Shown one piece after another: positions 22,602 to 31,929 of a stretch of DNA of 64,000 nt (position 1 is its first letter; each line of letters begins with the position of its first letter). The notes beneath the pieces are model-generated. The model was not told where the DNA came from and made no database searches. It saw nothing but the letters and a program-made list of their open reading frames with translations. This DNA comes from Xiphydria camelus (taxonomy: Eukaryota; Arthropoda; Insecta; Hymenoptera; Xiphydriidae). A program made the position numbers and the translations under genes. The stretch is taken from NCBI GenBank assembly GCA_963678675.1, contig OY783192.1, positions 7,574,001-7,638,000 of the forward strand, written 5' to 3'.

Positions 22602-23425
22602 GTAGGCACGATATTGGTTTTGTACCGGCCAGCCTATGTAGGTTTTCCATTATGAGGGCAATGTTGGCATAATGAGATATTGGTCCTATGACGGACAGCC
22701 TATAAAGGTCACTTCCTACGTAGGGGCGATATTGGTTTGGCAATATCTGGCCTACATAGGCCATTCTATATAAGGGCAATCTTAGTTTTGCGAAAGTCAT
22801 CCTATGAAGGCCAAATCCTACATAGGAGCGATATTGATTTTACAATATCCGGCTGTTATAGGTTATCCTTTATAGGGGCAATGTTGGTTTTGCGATTGTC
22901 AACCTATATGGGCCACACTACATGCGAGCGATGTTAGGCCTGTGACGGTCAGCCTATATAGGCCATATCCTATGTAGGGGCGGTATTGGTTTCACAATAT
23001 CCGGCTTTTATAGGTTATCCTGTATAGGGGCGATGTCGGTGTTGCGATTGTCAACCTATATAGGCCACACTACTTGTAGGCGATGTTGGGCCTGTGACGG
23101 TCAGCCTATATAGGCCACATCCTATGTAGGGGCGGTATTGGTTTCACAATATCCGGCTTTTATAGGTTATCCTGTATAGGGGCGATGTCGGTGTTGCGAT
23201 TGTCAACCTATATAGGCCACACTACATGTAGGTGATGTTAGGCCTGTGACGGTCAGCCTATATAGGCCACATCCTATGTAGGGAAGATATTGGTTCCACA
23301 ATATCCGGCTTTTATAGGTTATTCTTTATAGGAACGATGTTGGTTTTGCGATTGTCGACCTATATAGGCCACACTACATGTGAGCGATGTCAGTTCTGTG
23401 ACGGCCAGCCTATATAGAAGGGCAT
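22590..23425. repeat. Satellite array, 152-bp higher-order unit, CCTATATAGGCC motif
   Basis: GGCCACACTA recurs at about 22911, 23063, 23215 and 23367, a 152-bp period. Each unit contains four related subunits of about 38 bp centred on CCTATATAGG or CCTATGTAGG and alternating with GGGGCGATGTYGG. Units are well conserved in the middle and decay at both edges. It lies between the two MADF exons. Confidence 0.85.
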
Positions 23426-23548
23426 TCACCACAAAATATATATACAAAAGATGTCGCGTCGGTCATATATACTATAATATAAGATCGAGGGGACAATTCT
23501 TGCACCCAGTACTCTCGTGGGCTTCGGCACTGAACTCTAAAGTTTATT

Positions 23549-23674
23549 ATGGATCGGAAACGGACATTGATCCGAGAACGTGTTCAAAAGCATCGATGTA
23601 AAAAGCGTGCTCTGAAAAAGTGGGAACAAGTACGGAATGCTGCAGTGTTGGAAGAAGAAGGGGACTCTGGTTAG
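23549..23674 (+). CDS. Short basic ORF next to Helitron start
   Basis: 41 codons starting MDRKRTLIRERVQKHRCKKR, with a basic, helical composition and then an acidic end, stopping exactly where the Helitron 5' end begins. It may be the first exon of a gene belonging to the satellite-bordered block, possibly ended by a donor-like GTTAGT at the last codons, or the part left upstream of the Helitron insertion. I do not recognise it. Confidence 0.3.
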   Translation: MDRKRTLIRERVQKHRCKKRALKKWEQVRNAAVLEEEGDSG

Positions 23675-23718
23675 TCTATATATATAAAAATGAATGTTTG
23701 TCTGTCTGTCTGTCTCTT

Positions 23719-24470
23719 ATGCCTTCTTAAACCGTTCATCCGATTGCGATGAAATTTTGGGAAATGGTTGGACGCATGCCCGCGATGGTTTCTGAGTTAG
23801 TAAATCTTATACAGGGTGTTCAAAAAGTCCCGGTACGGCCGATTATCTCAGCGGGAAAACATTTTAGAGAAAAATGTTTAATACAAAACTTTAAGGAGTT
23901 TCCCTTGGCTACCCAGTGGTCGTATTGGATTTGACCTTGACCGTAACCTTTAAGGTAATATCAAATGCCTTCCTAAACTGTTCATCCGATTGCGATGAAA
24001 CTTTGGGGAATGGTTGGACGCATGCCCGCGAATGTTTCTGAGTTAGTAAATCTTATATAGGGTGTTCAAAAAGTACCGGTACTGATGATTATTATGCCTT
24101 CCTAAACCGTTCATCCGATTGCGATGAAACTTTGAGGAATGGTTGGACGCATGCCCGCGAAGGTTTCTGAGTTAGTAAATCGTATACAGGGTGTTCGAAA
24201 AGTACCGGTACGGATGATTATTATGCCTTCCTAAACCGTTCATCCGATTGCGATGAAACTTTAGGGAATGGTTGGACGCATGCCCGCGAAGGTTTCTGAG
24301 TTAGTAAATCTTATACAGGGTGTTCAAAAAGTCCAGGCACAGCTGATTATCTCAGCGGGAAATAATTTTAGAGAAAAACGTTTAATATAAAACTTTTAGG
24401 ATTTTTCCCTGGCTACCCAATGGTCATATTGGATTTGACATTGACAATGACCTTCTAGGTAAAATTGATT
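23719..24470. repeat. Tandem array in the Helitron 5' part, about 129-bp units
   Basis: ATGCCTTCYTAAAC starts units at 23719, 23965, 24094 and 24223. Units 2-4 are spaced 129 bp. Unit 1 carries an extra about 118-bp segment (GATTATCTCAGCGGGAAA...) that is repeated after unit 4. Each unit contains TACAGGGTGTTC, a word shared with TA-targeting MITE ends in this window. Confidence 0.85.
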
Positions 24471-24765
24471 TTTTTAAATCCGAACCTCTATTTTATATAC
24501 CGAAAATGAAAAGAGCGGGAAATTTCACGTTCAAATATGTCCTTGACCATTATTTCCATGTGACCTTTATGGTCAGCGGAGGTCAAATTAAGGTCAAGTA
24601 CAGTTCGATTTCGTACCATGAAAGCTATGGGCCCTATACAAATTCTTTTTGATAGTAGGATTTAGGATTTTTTAGTGGGTGTACAATGGTGATATTGTAT
24701 TTGACCTTGACCATGACCTTCATTTGGAATCTCTTACATCTGACATAATATTCCAAATCAGTTAC

Positions 24766-25107
24766 ACGAAAAATCGCTTAGTTCCAACCAAATTTAATCG
24801 AGGTAACAATCATCACTGGCAAATTCAAAGGCGAAGACGTCCTCATTCACGCATACCTATGATTTCCAACGATTTAACATTCGAATTCAAGCGGCTCCAG
24901 TTCCCTTTGCGTCTTGCTTTTGCTATTACCATCAACAAAGCACAAGGTCAATCGTTGACTATTGCTGGCTTAAATTTGGAAAATTCATGTTTTTCACACG
25001 GCCAATTGTATGTGGCTTGTTCCAGAGTTGGCACACCGAAAAATTTACACGTTTTTACTCCAAATAAAAAAATAAAAAACATTGTCTATCCGCTGGCCTT
25101 AAGATAA
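24766..25107 (+). pseudogene. Helitron Pif1-like helicase, C-terminal fragment
   Basis: The frame contains IPMISNDLTFEFKRLQFPLR, AFAITINKAQGQSLTIAGLN and CFSHGQLYVACSRVGTPKNL, the C-terminal motifs of the RepHel helicase (SF1B, Pif1-like), and ends PLALR at the natural stop. Upstream, GKFKGEDVLI of the same protein lies in another frame, so a frameshift sits near 24850. Everything N-terminal, including the Walker A motif and Rep nuclease, is gone. In an intact element it would unwind DNA during rolling-circle transposition. Confidence 0.85.
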
Positions 25108-25269
25108 ATTAATAAAAGAAATATACTTTCCAATTTAAATTAAATACATGTGTTTTTTTAGCGTAGCATGGCTCCCTACCTATGAGTACAGATATCTGCT
25201 AAAAATTCATTAAATGACGACCAAAATCAATCCACAATCTACCCGTGCGAAGCCGGGACGGGCTGCTAG

Positions 25270-26039
25270 TATTACATGAAAATCGTACGTAATTTAACAT
25301 TTTATATCATTTTAGTACGCGTTTTATTGAAGTACTTTAACTTTTTATGAAGAAATGATTGTTCCTCATTTGATTGAATTTTTTATACTTTCTAATGGAT
25401 ATTATAGTTGATTGAATATTGGAAACCTAACCTAAATCTCGAAAACGAGAAATATCATAATTTTTTATAAAATCGCGCGCGCGTTAATTCTATAGTAATA
25501 TTTCTAAAAATTAACAATACTAATCCATGAAATTATCATTTCTCCCATGAAAATTTCCCTCGACTTGAGAGTTAACACTTAACTTGAGGGAGATTTATGC
25601 GATGATATTGATTTATTATCAAGTTTTCACCATTACGTCACAATTTTCGATTTAAACGGAAATTTTACTGGACTATTAGGAGTGGACGCGCCAAGCAAGG
25701 GTGATCCACGATGCCAGGTTGAAGCGGGCAGTTTCCCCCACAGTGACGTCAAGGCAACGGGGCTTTCCAACGCAGGCCCAGGACAAAGGAGCAAGGAGGA
25801 CTCATGCTCCTCGAAGCAATCGAAGGAAGGCATTCAACATGTTTTTTTTCGGTTCAGTTGTTAATTAATCATAATAAATGATTCATGAATTTTAATATAA
25901 TTATGCTGTTCTCTATATGGAAATTCGATATTTTTCTGTGCAATAAAAATTGATGTTCTATGCATTTGATTGATTTTATCTTAATTATTCTGACCATTTT
26001 ACTTTAATTGTTTCGGCAATGTTTGGCCTGTGATATAGT
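25270..26039. other. AT-rich spacer with a shared repeat
   Basis: No gene seen. A segment at about 25676-25850 (GGAAACTGCCCGCTT-type core, here inverted) recurs at 56027-56190. Confidence 0.5.
25676..25850 (-). repeat. Dispersed repeat also at 56027-56190
   Basis: GTGACGTCAAGGCAACGGGG, TTTCCAACGCAGGCCCAGGA and CATGCTCCTCGAAGCAATC match the other copy in inverse orientation. Both can be read through in one frame for about 55 codons (PALESPVALTSLWGKLPAST), so it may derive from a coding or structured transcript, but I cannot name it. Confidence 0.6.
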
Positions 26040-26612
26040 CCGTGAATTACTTGGTCTGTATAATCTCTGAATCACTCAATTGGCTTATGTAGGTGGTACA
26101 TCACACGGCGTGAATAGCCTCCATTGCGAGTGTTGTACTCTTGCTACGTAGGCCTATACAGACTCTAGCTTGCTGGCCTGTGTAGCCTGAATATCGTGAG
26201 GCCTATATCGTTCGCAAATTAAATACCCTATATAGCCTGAATATCACGTGGCCTATATAGTCTGCAAATGGTAAGGCTTATATAGGCTGTACATTGCATG
26301 GCCTACATAGTCTGTAAATCGTGTGGCCCATATAGTCTGCAAAGCGTACGGCCTATATAGGCTGTACATTGCATGGCCTATATAGTCTGTAAATAGTGTG
26401 ATCTACATAGTCTGCAAAGCGTACGGCCTGTATAGGCTGTACATTGCATGGCCTATATAGTCTGTAAATAGTGTGACCTACATAGGCTCTACATTGCATG
26501 GCCTATATAGCCACTTTATAGACGAGCGTTACACTTCCTATATAGGCACTATGCAGGCTGCAGCTCGGTCGGCCTATATTGCCACCTCGGAAGGCCGATG
26601 TTGCCCCTACAT
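26040..26612. repeat. Satellite array, 25-bp unit, 75-bp higher-order unit
   Basis: Units such as GGCCTATATAGTCTG plus ten variable bases follow one another at 25 bp. Three variants (ending TAAATCGTGT, CAAAGCGTAC and TACATTGCAT) alternate, giving a 75-bp higher-order period between about 26250 and 26510. The outer end (GATGTTGCCCCTACATAG) is the inverse of words in the array at 22590-23425, so the two arrays point toward each other around the Helitron. Confidence 0.85.
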
Positions 26613-26647
26613 AGAGCCGATGAATTTTGTCAGTCGGGATTACTTAC

Positions 26648-26982
26648 CTCTGTATTTGTTGTTTTATGCGGAACATATTTATCCATTAAAAAGAACATGC
26701 TCTTGAATGCAAACCACGTGGATTTATATACAGAGTCCGCTCCCGTGCCAGTTCCTTTCGTTTTTCCTTCTTTTTGGCGCTCGCGTCGAAACGAACTGAG
26801 TAACGATTCCATTTTTTTTTCATTTCTGTGTCATTGGAGTCGAATTTTAAACCGATTTCTTTCCACGCGTCCCTTCTCTTTATCTTATTTTTATAATCCG
26901 TATGAACGGAGTTCCATAGACACTCGTGTTCTCGATATACATTAATCAGTTCCAACGCACGGTCATTACTCCACTCCATCAT
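26648..26982 (-). pseudogene. MADF (Adf-1/Myb-like) domain exon of Harbinger partner gene
   Basis: From its ATG the minus frame gives WSNDRALELINVYREHECLW, then HTDYKNKIKRRDAWKEIGLK and EMKKKW: a MADF domain with the W...LW...Y.....R..AW.EI pattern. At a run of nine A bases (plus coordinates about 26808-26816) the frame shifts by one. The next frame supplies SLLSSFRRERQKEGKTKGTG and VYKSTWFAFKSMFFLMDK, the usual end of such proteins. The exon ends with an excellent donor (GAG|GTAAGT, 26641-26647 on plus). In Harbinger elements this protein binds transposon ends and helps the transposase reach the nucleus and DNA. The intron is occupied by satellites and a Helitron. Confidence 0.8.
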
Positions 26983-27101
26983 AATTTAATAATAAATCGG
27001 AATTGTTCGGGCGCCGTGCGATCAATGTTACACCGGTTTAGTACAAGATTCAAGTACAAGGTCTAACTTCACTTTTCCTTTTATTAGAACTCTTCACTAT
27101 A

Positions 27102-27325
27102 CACTGAAAAAAAAATTGCTTCATTCAACCATCGGTGAGGTTGAATATGGCGAACCTGACGGTGTAATTGTTTCAAGTAGATATTCACTTATTTAAACTT
27201 CAAATTGGTTGCTTTAACTCTATTTAGTTTTCCTCGCACTCTTATAGCATTGAAACAATTGCACCGTGAGGTTCGCCGTATTTAACTTAACCGATGGTTG
27301 AATGAAGCAGATCTTTCTTTCAGTG
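27102..27325. mobile_element. Hairpin MITE, CACTGAAA ends, TA duplication
   Basis: 224 bp with arms of about 75 bp (GCTTCATTCAACCATCGGT, GGCGAACCTSACGGTG, AATTGTTTCAA) and TA at 27100-27101 and 27326-27327. Lies upstream of the MADF start codon. Confidence 0.85.
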
Positions 27326-27454
27326 TACGCATTGTGCGCATCGGTGGTGGCGCCGCCTTACTCGCCTGGTGAGCAAAAAGTGCTGTACTGGGTTACACGG
27401 CACGGGGGTGTTCGACTATACATGTGGTCACATGTACACTTAGGTTTGCCTGTA

Positions 27455-28322
27455 CAGGGTGTTCGGAAAAAACACCGACACAGAAATAGGGGTGATAGGT
27501 TACGTCATTACAAGTATTTTGATATAAGGGACCTATACCCGCAAGCGCCCCCTTCTGGAGATATCAACTTTTCAAGTTTATAACGACCGAGGTTGATCAA
27601 AGTAGAATAATAAACAAAACAAACAAAAACAAAATGAAAACATAAACAAATGAAAACTCCTTGTATCCGCATCATCTTCGAAAAGTACAAGGACTTGAGC
27701 CAAGCGGTTATCCTTTCCGCAAGCAGTTTGCGCAGTGGCACATCTATCCAGAATCGTTTCCGATGTTGCATGGACATGGGTGGCCGTCATTAGGTGCCCA
27801 TACACACAGAGGTCGAACTGTCGGTTTGGAACGGCAGTTCGAACCGTCGGGTCGATCCGTCGGTTTTAACCGTCGTCGTCCACTAACGCAGAATAGAAAT
27901 CCGCGGTTAAGCTAGCCATAAGCAGTGGACGGCGGCAGTTTTTCCCGTCGGTCTGGACTGACGGGTCAGCCTGACAGTTCGACCTGGCGCGTGGCGCGCC
28001 CACTAACTGAAAGATAAAACTGCCGGTTTGAACCGCGCCGTTCCAAACCGACAGTTCGACCTCTGAGTGTATGGGCACCTATTTTGAGCATTTGCTGTAG
28101 TACATTGTTTTTGTATCTCGTAAAATTAAATATTCGTTACCATCTTGATACGTTTCTAAAAATATTATTCTACTTTGATCAACCTCGGTCGTTATAAACT
28201 TGACAAGTTGATATCTCCAGAAGGGGGGGCGCTTGCGGGTATAGGTCCCTTATATCAAAATACTTGTAATGACGTAACCTATCACCCCTATTTCTGTGTT
28301 GGTGTTTTTTCCGAACACCCTG
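27455..28322. mobile_element. CAGGGTGTTCGG MITE, second copy, with nested MITE
   Basis: TA duplications lie at 27453-27454 and 28323-28324. Related to 4164-4771 but with inverted core orientation. After removing 27792-28080 and its duplication the length is close to the first copy. Confidence 0.85.
27792..28080. mobile_element. Nested 289-bp MITE with ATT duplication
   Basis: AGGTGCCCATACAC and its inverse bound the insert. ATT stands on both sides (27789-27791 and 28081-28083). The uninterrupted sequence is present in the sister copy near 4430 (inverse of TCAAAATGG). Internal GGTTYRAACCG-type palindromes and CCGTCGGT words recur. The 3-bp duplication resembles PIF/Harbinger MITEs, though ATT is not the preferred TWA. 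Confidence 0.85.
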
Positions 28323-28441
28323 TATAAGCACAAGCCGGAAGGTCTGATTGGTTGACAGTGTAACCCATTTGTGCCAATCTTGGCCACTACGCGGCGCTTT
28401 CGGCGCACTTTCGAGATACGCAAGAGGCGTATACTGCACTT

Positions 28442-28885
28442 ATAGAAGGTGTTCTCAGCACAGAGGTCTGTCGAAAACTAGTATTAAAAAATAGACGATT
28501 GGCGACTACATGTATACCTGGGGATCAGTGTGGCGGCCACCCCATGAGTCATCGCCTCGACTGTCTGGTTATCACATGTTCGGAAAAAACTTTCACTCGA
28601 AAACCCGGTAAGAACGTTTTTCCCCGTTTTCTGTACCTTCGAGAAAGAGCCATAAAGTAATAAATTGTCCCTTCCGGACAGGCAAAAATAAAAATGCAGA
28701 GGTAGTTGAATTTTGAGCGAAAATAATTTTACCAGGAATCCTACAGTAATTGATTGAAAAAAATAAGTAACGATTGAAAAAGATAACACTGCTGAAGTGC
28801 CGAGAAAAAGCGACTACGAACGACTTGCTGTTTACATCCCTCAGTTTGCGAAAAAATACGTGCTCCATTATTACATTTATGTTAT
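28442..28885. repeat. Inverted-repeat family Y/X, left copy
   Basis: The outer word CAGCACAGAGGTCTGT, then ACTAGTATTAAAAAATAG, CATGTGATAACCAGACAG (inverse) and CCTGTCCGGAAGG (inverse), pair with 30250-30810. The inner part (GATTGAAAAAGATAACAC, CCGAGAAAAAGCGACTACG) is in direct orientation at 30148 and inverted near 31245-31300. The CCGAGAAAAAGCGACTAC part reads as PRKSDYERLAVYIPQFA, a possible coding start. Confidence 0.6.
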
Positions 28886-29507
28886 AACTTAACCTAACAC
28901 TGCCCTTAATGTATTAACTTAACACTGCACTCACTATATTAAATTCCGGTCCGGTAAATAGTCTTCCGAGAAAGGTGCGTTACCCTTGCTGAAAAGTTCT
29001 GTGGTCGCGAGCGCATTTGCAGCACGCGTTTGTCAAAACAGGAATCAATGTATCAACAAACACACCAACATTATTATGAAGACGTCGCAAAAATAGAGTC
29101 CTTCATTTACTGTCGAAGTCCGAATGCTAGGAGGAATGTTCGCAAATGCGTATACGTAACCCTTTCGGTACGAAAAAGTTTTCCACGAGAGTGGATGTAC
29201 TGCATGGCAGCGTAAGCCGCGAAAACATGTTTTGCGGCACTCATAGAAATCTCGAGCGTGGTTGACGCTAAACTTTTCATTAGGACTGCGACAGTCGTCC
29301 GACTACATTTTAATTGTAAGTAAAACATTCAAAACATTTGCGATAGAAGAAAACATACAAATTTCTTTTCCGTAGCCTATCTACATATTATATTATAGGC
29401 ACGCTGTTGACTGTTACTAATCATATAATAGAATGGTTAGAGCAGCTTGCAATTTTACACACAGAATAGTAAAGTAATGCCTCACATGTAAAGTAATGCG
29501 TACTATA

Positions 29508-29753
29508 CTGCCCTCCTAAAAACAGATGCCGTATCTACTGAGAGCGCCAAGCGGAGAAAATTGGGTTTAAAGTTATTAGAATACGCATTTTTTTCAGATA
29601 CGGCTAATTATTATGTTGGATTTTTGATATTTCGGAAACATAATAATTAGCCGTATCTGAAAAAAAAAAATTCGTATTCTAATAACTTTAAACCCAATTT
29701 TCTCCGCTTAGCGCTCTCAGTAGATACGGCATCTGTCTTTAGAGAACGGCAGT
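29508..29753. mobile_element. Hairpin MITE, CTGCC ends
   Basis: Long arms of about 100 bp pair: CAGATGCCGTATCTACTGAG, CCGCTTAGCGCTC-type and AATTGGGTTTAAAGTTATTA against the inverse. Flanked by TA or near-TA. No coding content. Confidence 0.75.
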
Positions 29754-29839
29754 GTAGAGCACATAACTTTCCGTGGCCGCTGACAATGGGCGGCAGTTAG
29801 TACCTTTTAGGGTCCTCTAGACCTTGAATTTCGAGCGAA

Positions 29840-30111
29840 TATCCTTTGACGTTCGCTGGTTTACCGCCAGACCGGCGAACATTGGCGATCGCGAACGAAT
29901 GCATTCCCGAACGTTTGCGAGCGTTCGCTGAAATGTACACACTTGGCGAATGCACGCGTTCGCTGGTGTTTGGCCGAACAGATTCGCTAGGTGTGTACGC
30001 GACGAACACGCACAAATTTGTTCGCGCACGTTCGCTGAAGCGTACACACTTGGCGAATGCACGCGTTCGCTGGTGTTCGGCCGAACTGATTCGCTAGGTG
30101 TATACGTGGCT
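29840..30111. repeat. Subterminal repeats of the inner Harbinger element, right end
   Basis: A 100-bp unit occurs twice in tandem (ACACTTGGCGAATGCACGCG at about 29938 and 30045), each with GTTYGGCCGAAC and GATTCGCTAGGTGT. Matching words lie inverted at the left end (21507-21650), so these are probably transposase-binding repeats. Confidence 0.75.
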
Positions 30112-30147
30112 TTAGATGAGAGAGTGCGTACATGCTGCTTCCTCGTA

Positions 30148-30810
30148 CGATTGAAAAAGATAACACTACTAAAATGCCGAGAAAAAGCGACTACGAGCGA
30201 CTCGCTGTTTACATCCCTCAGTTTGCGGAAAAATACGTGCTCCAGTATTACATAAATGTAATGTAGTGTTATCTTTTTCAATTGTTATTTTTTTCAATCA
30301 ATTACTGTTGGATTCCTGGTAAAATTATTTTCGTTCAAGAGTCTTTGCATTTTTATTTTTGCCTGTCCGGAAGGAACAATTTATTACTTTATGGCTCTTT
30401 CTCGAAAGTACAGAAAAAGGGGAAAATAGATATTTTCGTTATAAGGGCGTGAAGCGCCGTTTTTAACGAGTGTGAAGTTTTCCGCACGAGCGAAGCGAGT
30501 GCGGCAATCACACGAGTTAAAACGACGCGAAACGCCCTTATAACGAATTCTATTTCTTGTCACTAAGTGTGAAATATGAGGTTGACGGGGTTGAGGACGC
30601 CCGTGAAACCGAGTTTTACGCACTGAGTGACGAAAACGTTCTTACCGGGTTTTCGAGTGAAAGTTTTTTCCGAACATGTGATAACCAGACAGTCGAGGCG
30701 ATGGCTCATGGGATGGCCGCCACGCTCATCTCCAGGTATACATGTAGTCGCCAATTGTCTATTTTTTAATACTAGTCTTGGACAGATCTCTGTGCTGTGA
30801 AAAATTCTTC
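30148..30810. repeat. Inverted-repeat family Y/X, right copy
   Basis: Starts with GATTGAAAAAGATAACACTA and the AAATGCCGAGAAAAAGCGAC segment (readable as MPRKSDYERLAVYIPQFAEK). It then contains the inverse of the left copy's arm to about 30810. The arm is interrupted by a family A insertion (30427-30632). Confidence 0.6.
30427..30632. mobile_element. Family A insertion with empty site in the paired arm
   Basis: 206 bp from TAGATATTTTCGTTATAAGG to CACTGAGTGACG, with A-runs on both sides. The unoccupied sequence (CGTTTTTCCCCG, inverse) is at 28615-28626. The palindromic core with CGAGCGAAGCGAGTGCGGCA is conserved. This copy defines the ends and mobility of the family. Confidence 0.75.
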
Positions 30811-30856
30811 TTGGAGTCTTTGCGTTGTTTAGGTTACTGTTATATAAAATCTGGGC

Positions 30857-30879
30857 ACTCTCTCTCTCTCTCTCTCTCT
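30857..30879. repeat. (CT)n microsatellite
   Basis: About eleven CT repeats. Confidence 0.9.
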
Positions 30880-31339
30880 TATTCCAGCAACATACAAGTT
30901 TTTGGAAGGCTATAATATTGTATTTGTTGTAATATTGTTGTAATATTTGTAAAGATTGTTATTGTATTCATTGTTTTATAATAAAGTTTTTTACACCGCC
31001 AATTTGTTAATGATTTTTTATCGCTCTCTAAAAAATGTAATTTTTCTGTTTGTTTGCAGTGGTATTTTTATAGAATAGATAAAATTTATCGAATAATTGT
31101 CACTAATATATTATTATTCTGTGATAGAAATATTAATATTTCCCCATCCATATATTTAATTGAAAATATTTGAAAAATCTTTCTCACATTTTAATATTTG
31201 ATATTTAATTTAAAGTAATTAAAAGTTTACTGTGCCAGTACCTACTCCATCGTAGTCGCTTTTTCTCGGCATTTTAGTAGTGTTATCTTTTTCAATCATA
31301 CGAGGAAGCAGCATGTACGCACTCTCTCTCATCTAACCG

Positions 31340-31800
31340 TCGCGTCGCGCCCACTTCCTACGTTGCGTCCTATAGCAAATTTGCCTGTAGTACGCGCATC
31401 TCGGCTAGCTCCGATAAATTTCAAAGCCTTACAACCGTGATTCATGACCGATTTTTTGCAGGTAGGATTATACCATCGTGTTTGCAATAAAATTATCTTT
31501 ATTTTCATATATAGTTTAATTGGTAAGCAGATCGGTGCAAATTGCTCATATCAGCTCACCTGTTTATATAGTTTTAAGGGTAGTCTTGAGCATATTTTAT
31601 TAGCCTACCCATTCGCGATATATTCATTGACGTACCTATTGTGTTTGATAAAAAATACTTTTCATCCGGTAAGCAGATCGGTGAAGATCGTCTCTAGTTC
31701 GGATCTTGTACTAAACGTGTAGAGGAGTATTCCAATGTCCTTGCCAGTGTGTTGGAAAGCATTCTGGCCGCATTGGCGAACGCATTGGCCAATGTGTAGA
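31340..31800. repeat. Right inverted arm of the outer element, with empty Harbinger site
   Basis: Inverse of 21047-21503. Its inner continuation (31320-31345) reads, in inverse, GCGACGCGACGG-TTA-GATGAGAGAG, the undisturbed version of the site into which 21507-30111 inserted. Confidence 0.85.
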
Positions 31801-31929
31801 GGAGCCATTATACGAAGAAATAGGGACGAATTCCGACCTCGCCGTACGTTACGAGCAACCACCGCTCGATCCCGTTTGGTACATGACTCAGGGAAGCGTC
31901 ATCCCTCGCGTTTACACCACTTTTCTAGC

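Larger units (their letters stand above)
23675..25269 (+). mobile_element. Truncated Helitron
   Basis: The 5' end reads TCTATATATATAAAAATGAA and the 3' end is CTAG (25266-25269) followed by T. Just before the 3' end is a CCCGT...ACGGG hairpin. These are the canonical Helitron features (5' TC, 3' hairpin plus CTRR, no inverted repeats). Inside are a tandem array (23719-24460) and the last part of the Helitron helicase. The Rep domain and most of the helicase are deleted, so it is non-autonomous. The base before the TC is G rather than A, a small departure from the usual A|T target. Confidence 0.85.
21507..30111 (+). mobile_element. PIF/Harbinger element with transposase remnant and MADF gene
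   Basis: The TIRs are AGCCGCGTACACATCTAGCG at the left and the inverse of AGCCACGTATACACCTAGCG at the right, flanked by TTA at 21504-21506 and 30112-30114. Both ends hold several GCGAAYGCGTTCGGCCGAAC words (21528-21650 and 29846-30090). It carries the start of a Harbinger transposase on the plus strand and a MADF-domain gene on the minus strand. This two-gene content (DDE transposase plus Myb/SANT-like DNA-binding partner) is known for the superfamily. The 8.6-kb length is inflated by satellite arrays, a Helitron remnant and MITEs. The catalytic transposase exon is missing, so it cannot be autonomous. Confidence 0.85.
19866..31807. mobile_element. Outer Harbinger-like element with nested insertions
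   Basis: The left end AGACCCCTCTACACGTTGGC and the inverse of the right end, TGGCTCCTCTACACATTGGC, are preceded and followed by TTA (19863-19865 and 31808-31810). TTA is the usual PIF/Harbinger target. Both ends run into GCATTGGCCA / GCGAACGCATTGGCC words. About 450-bp inverted arms lie inside (21047-21503 and 31340-31800). After removing nested elements only about 3 kb would remain, and no transposase of its own is visible. The left end beyond 20330 is rearranged, so the boundary pairing is likely rather than certain. Confidence 0.55.

Noticed and set aside
22590..26612. CRISPR-like appearance of regularly spaced repeats
   Set aside because: Units are contiguous tandem satellites with no unique spacers, in a eukaryotic transposon context.
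28593..28868. 91-codon minus frame starting MEHVFFRKLRDVNSK
   Set aside because: It is antisense to a repeated segment that reads better on the plus strand (PRKSDYERLAVYIPQF) and recurs only as part of the repeat.
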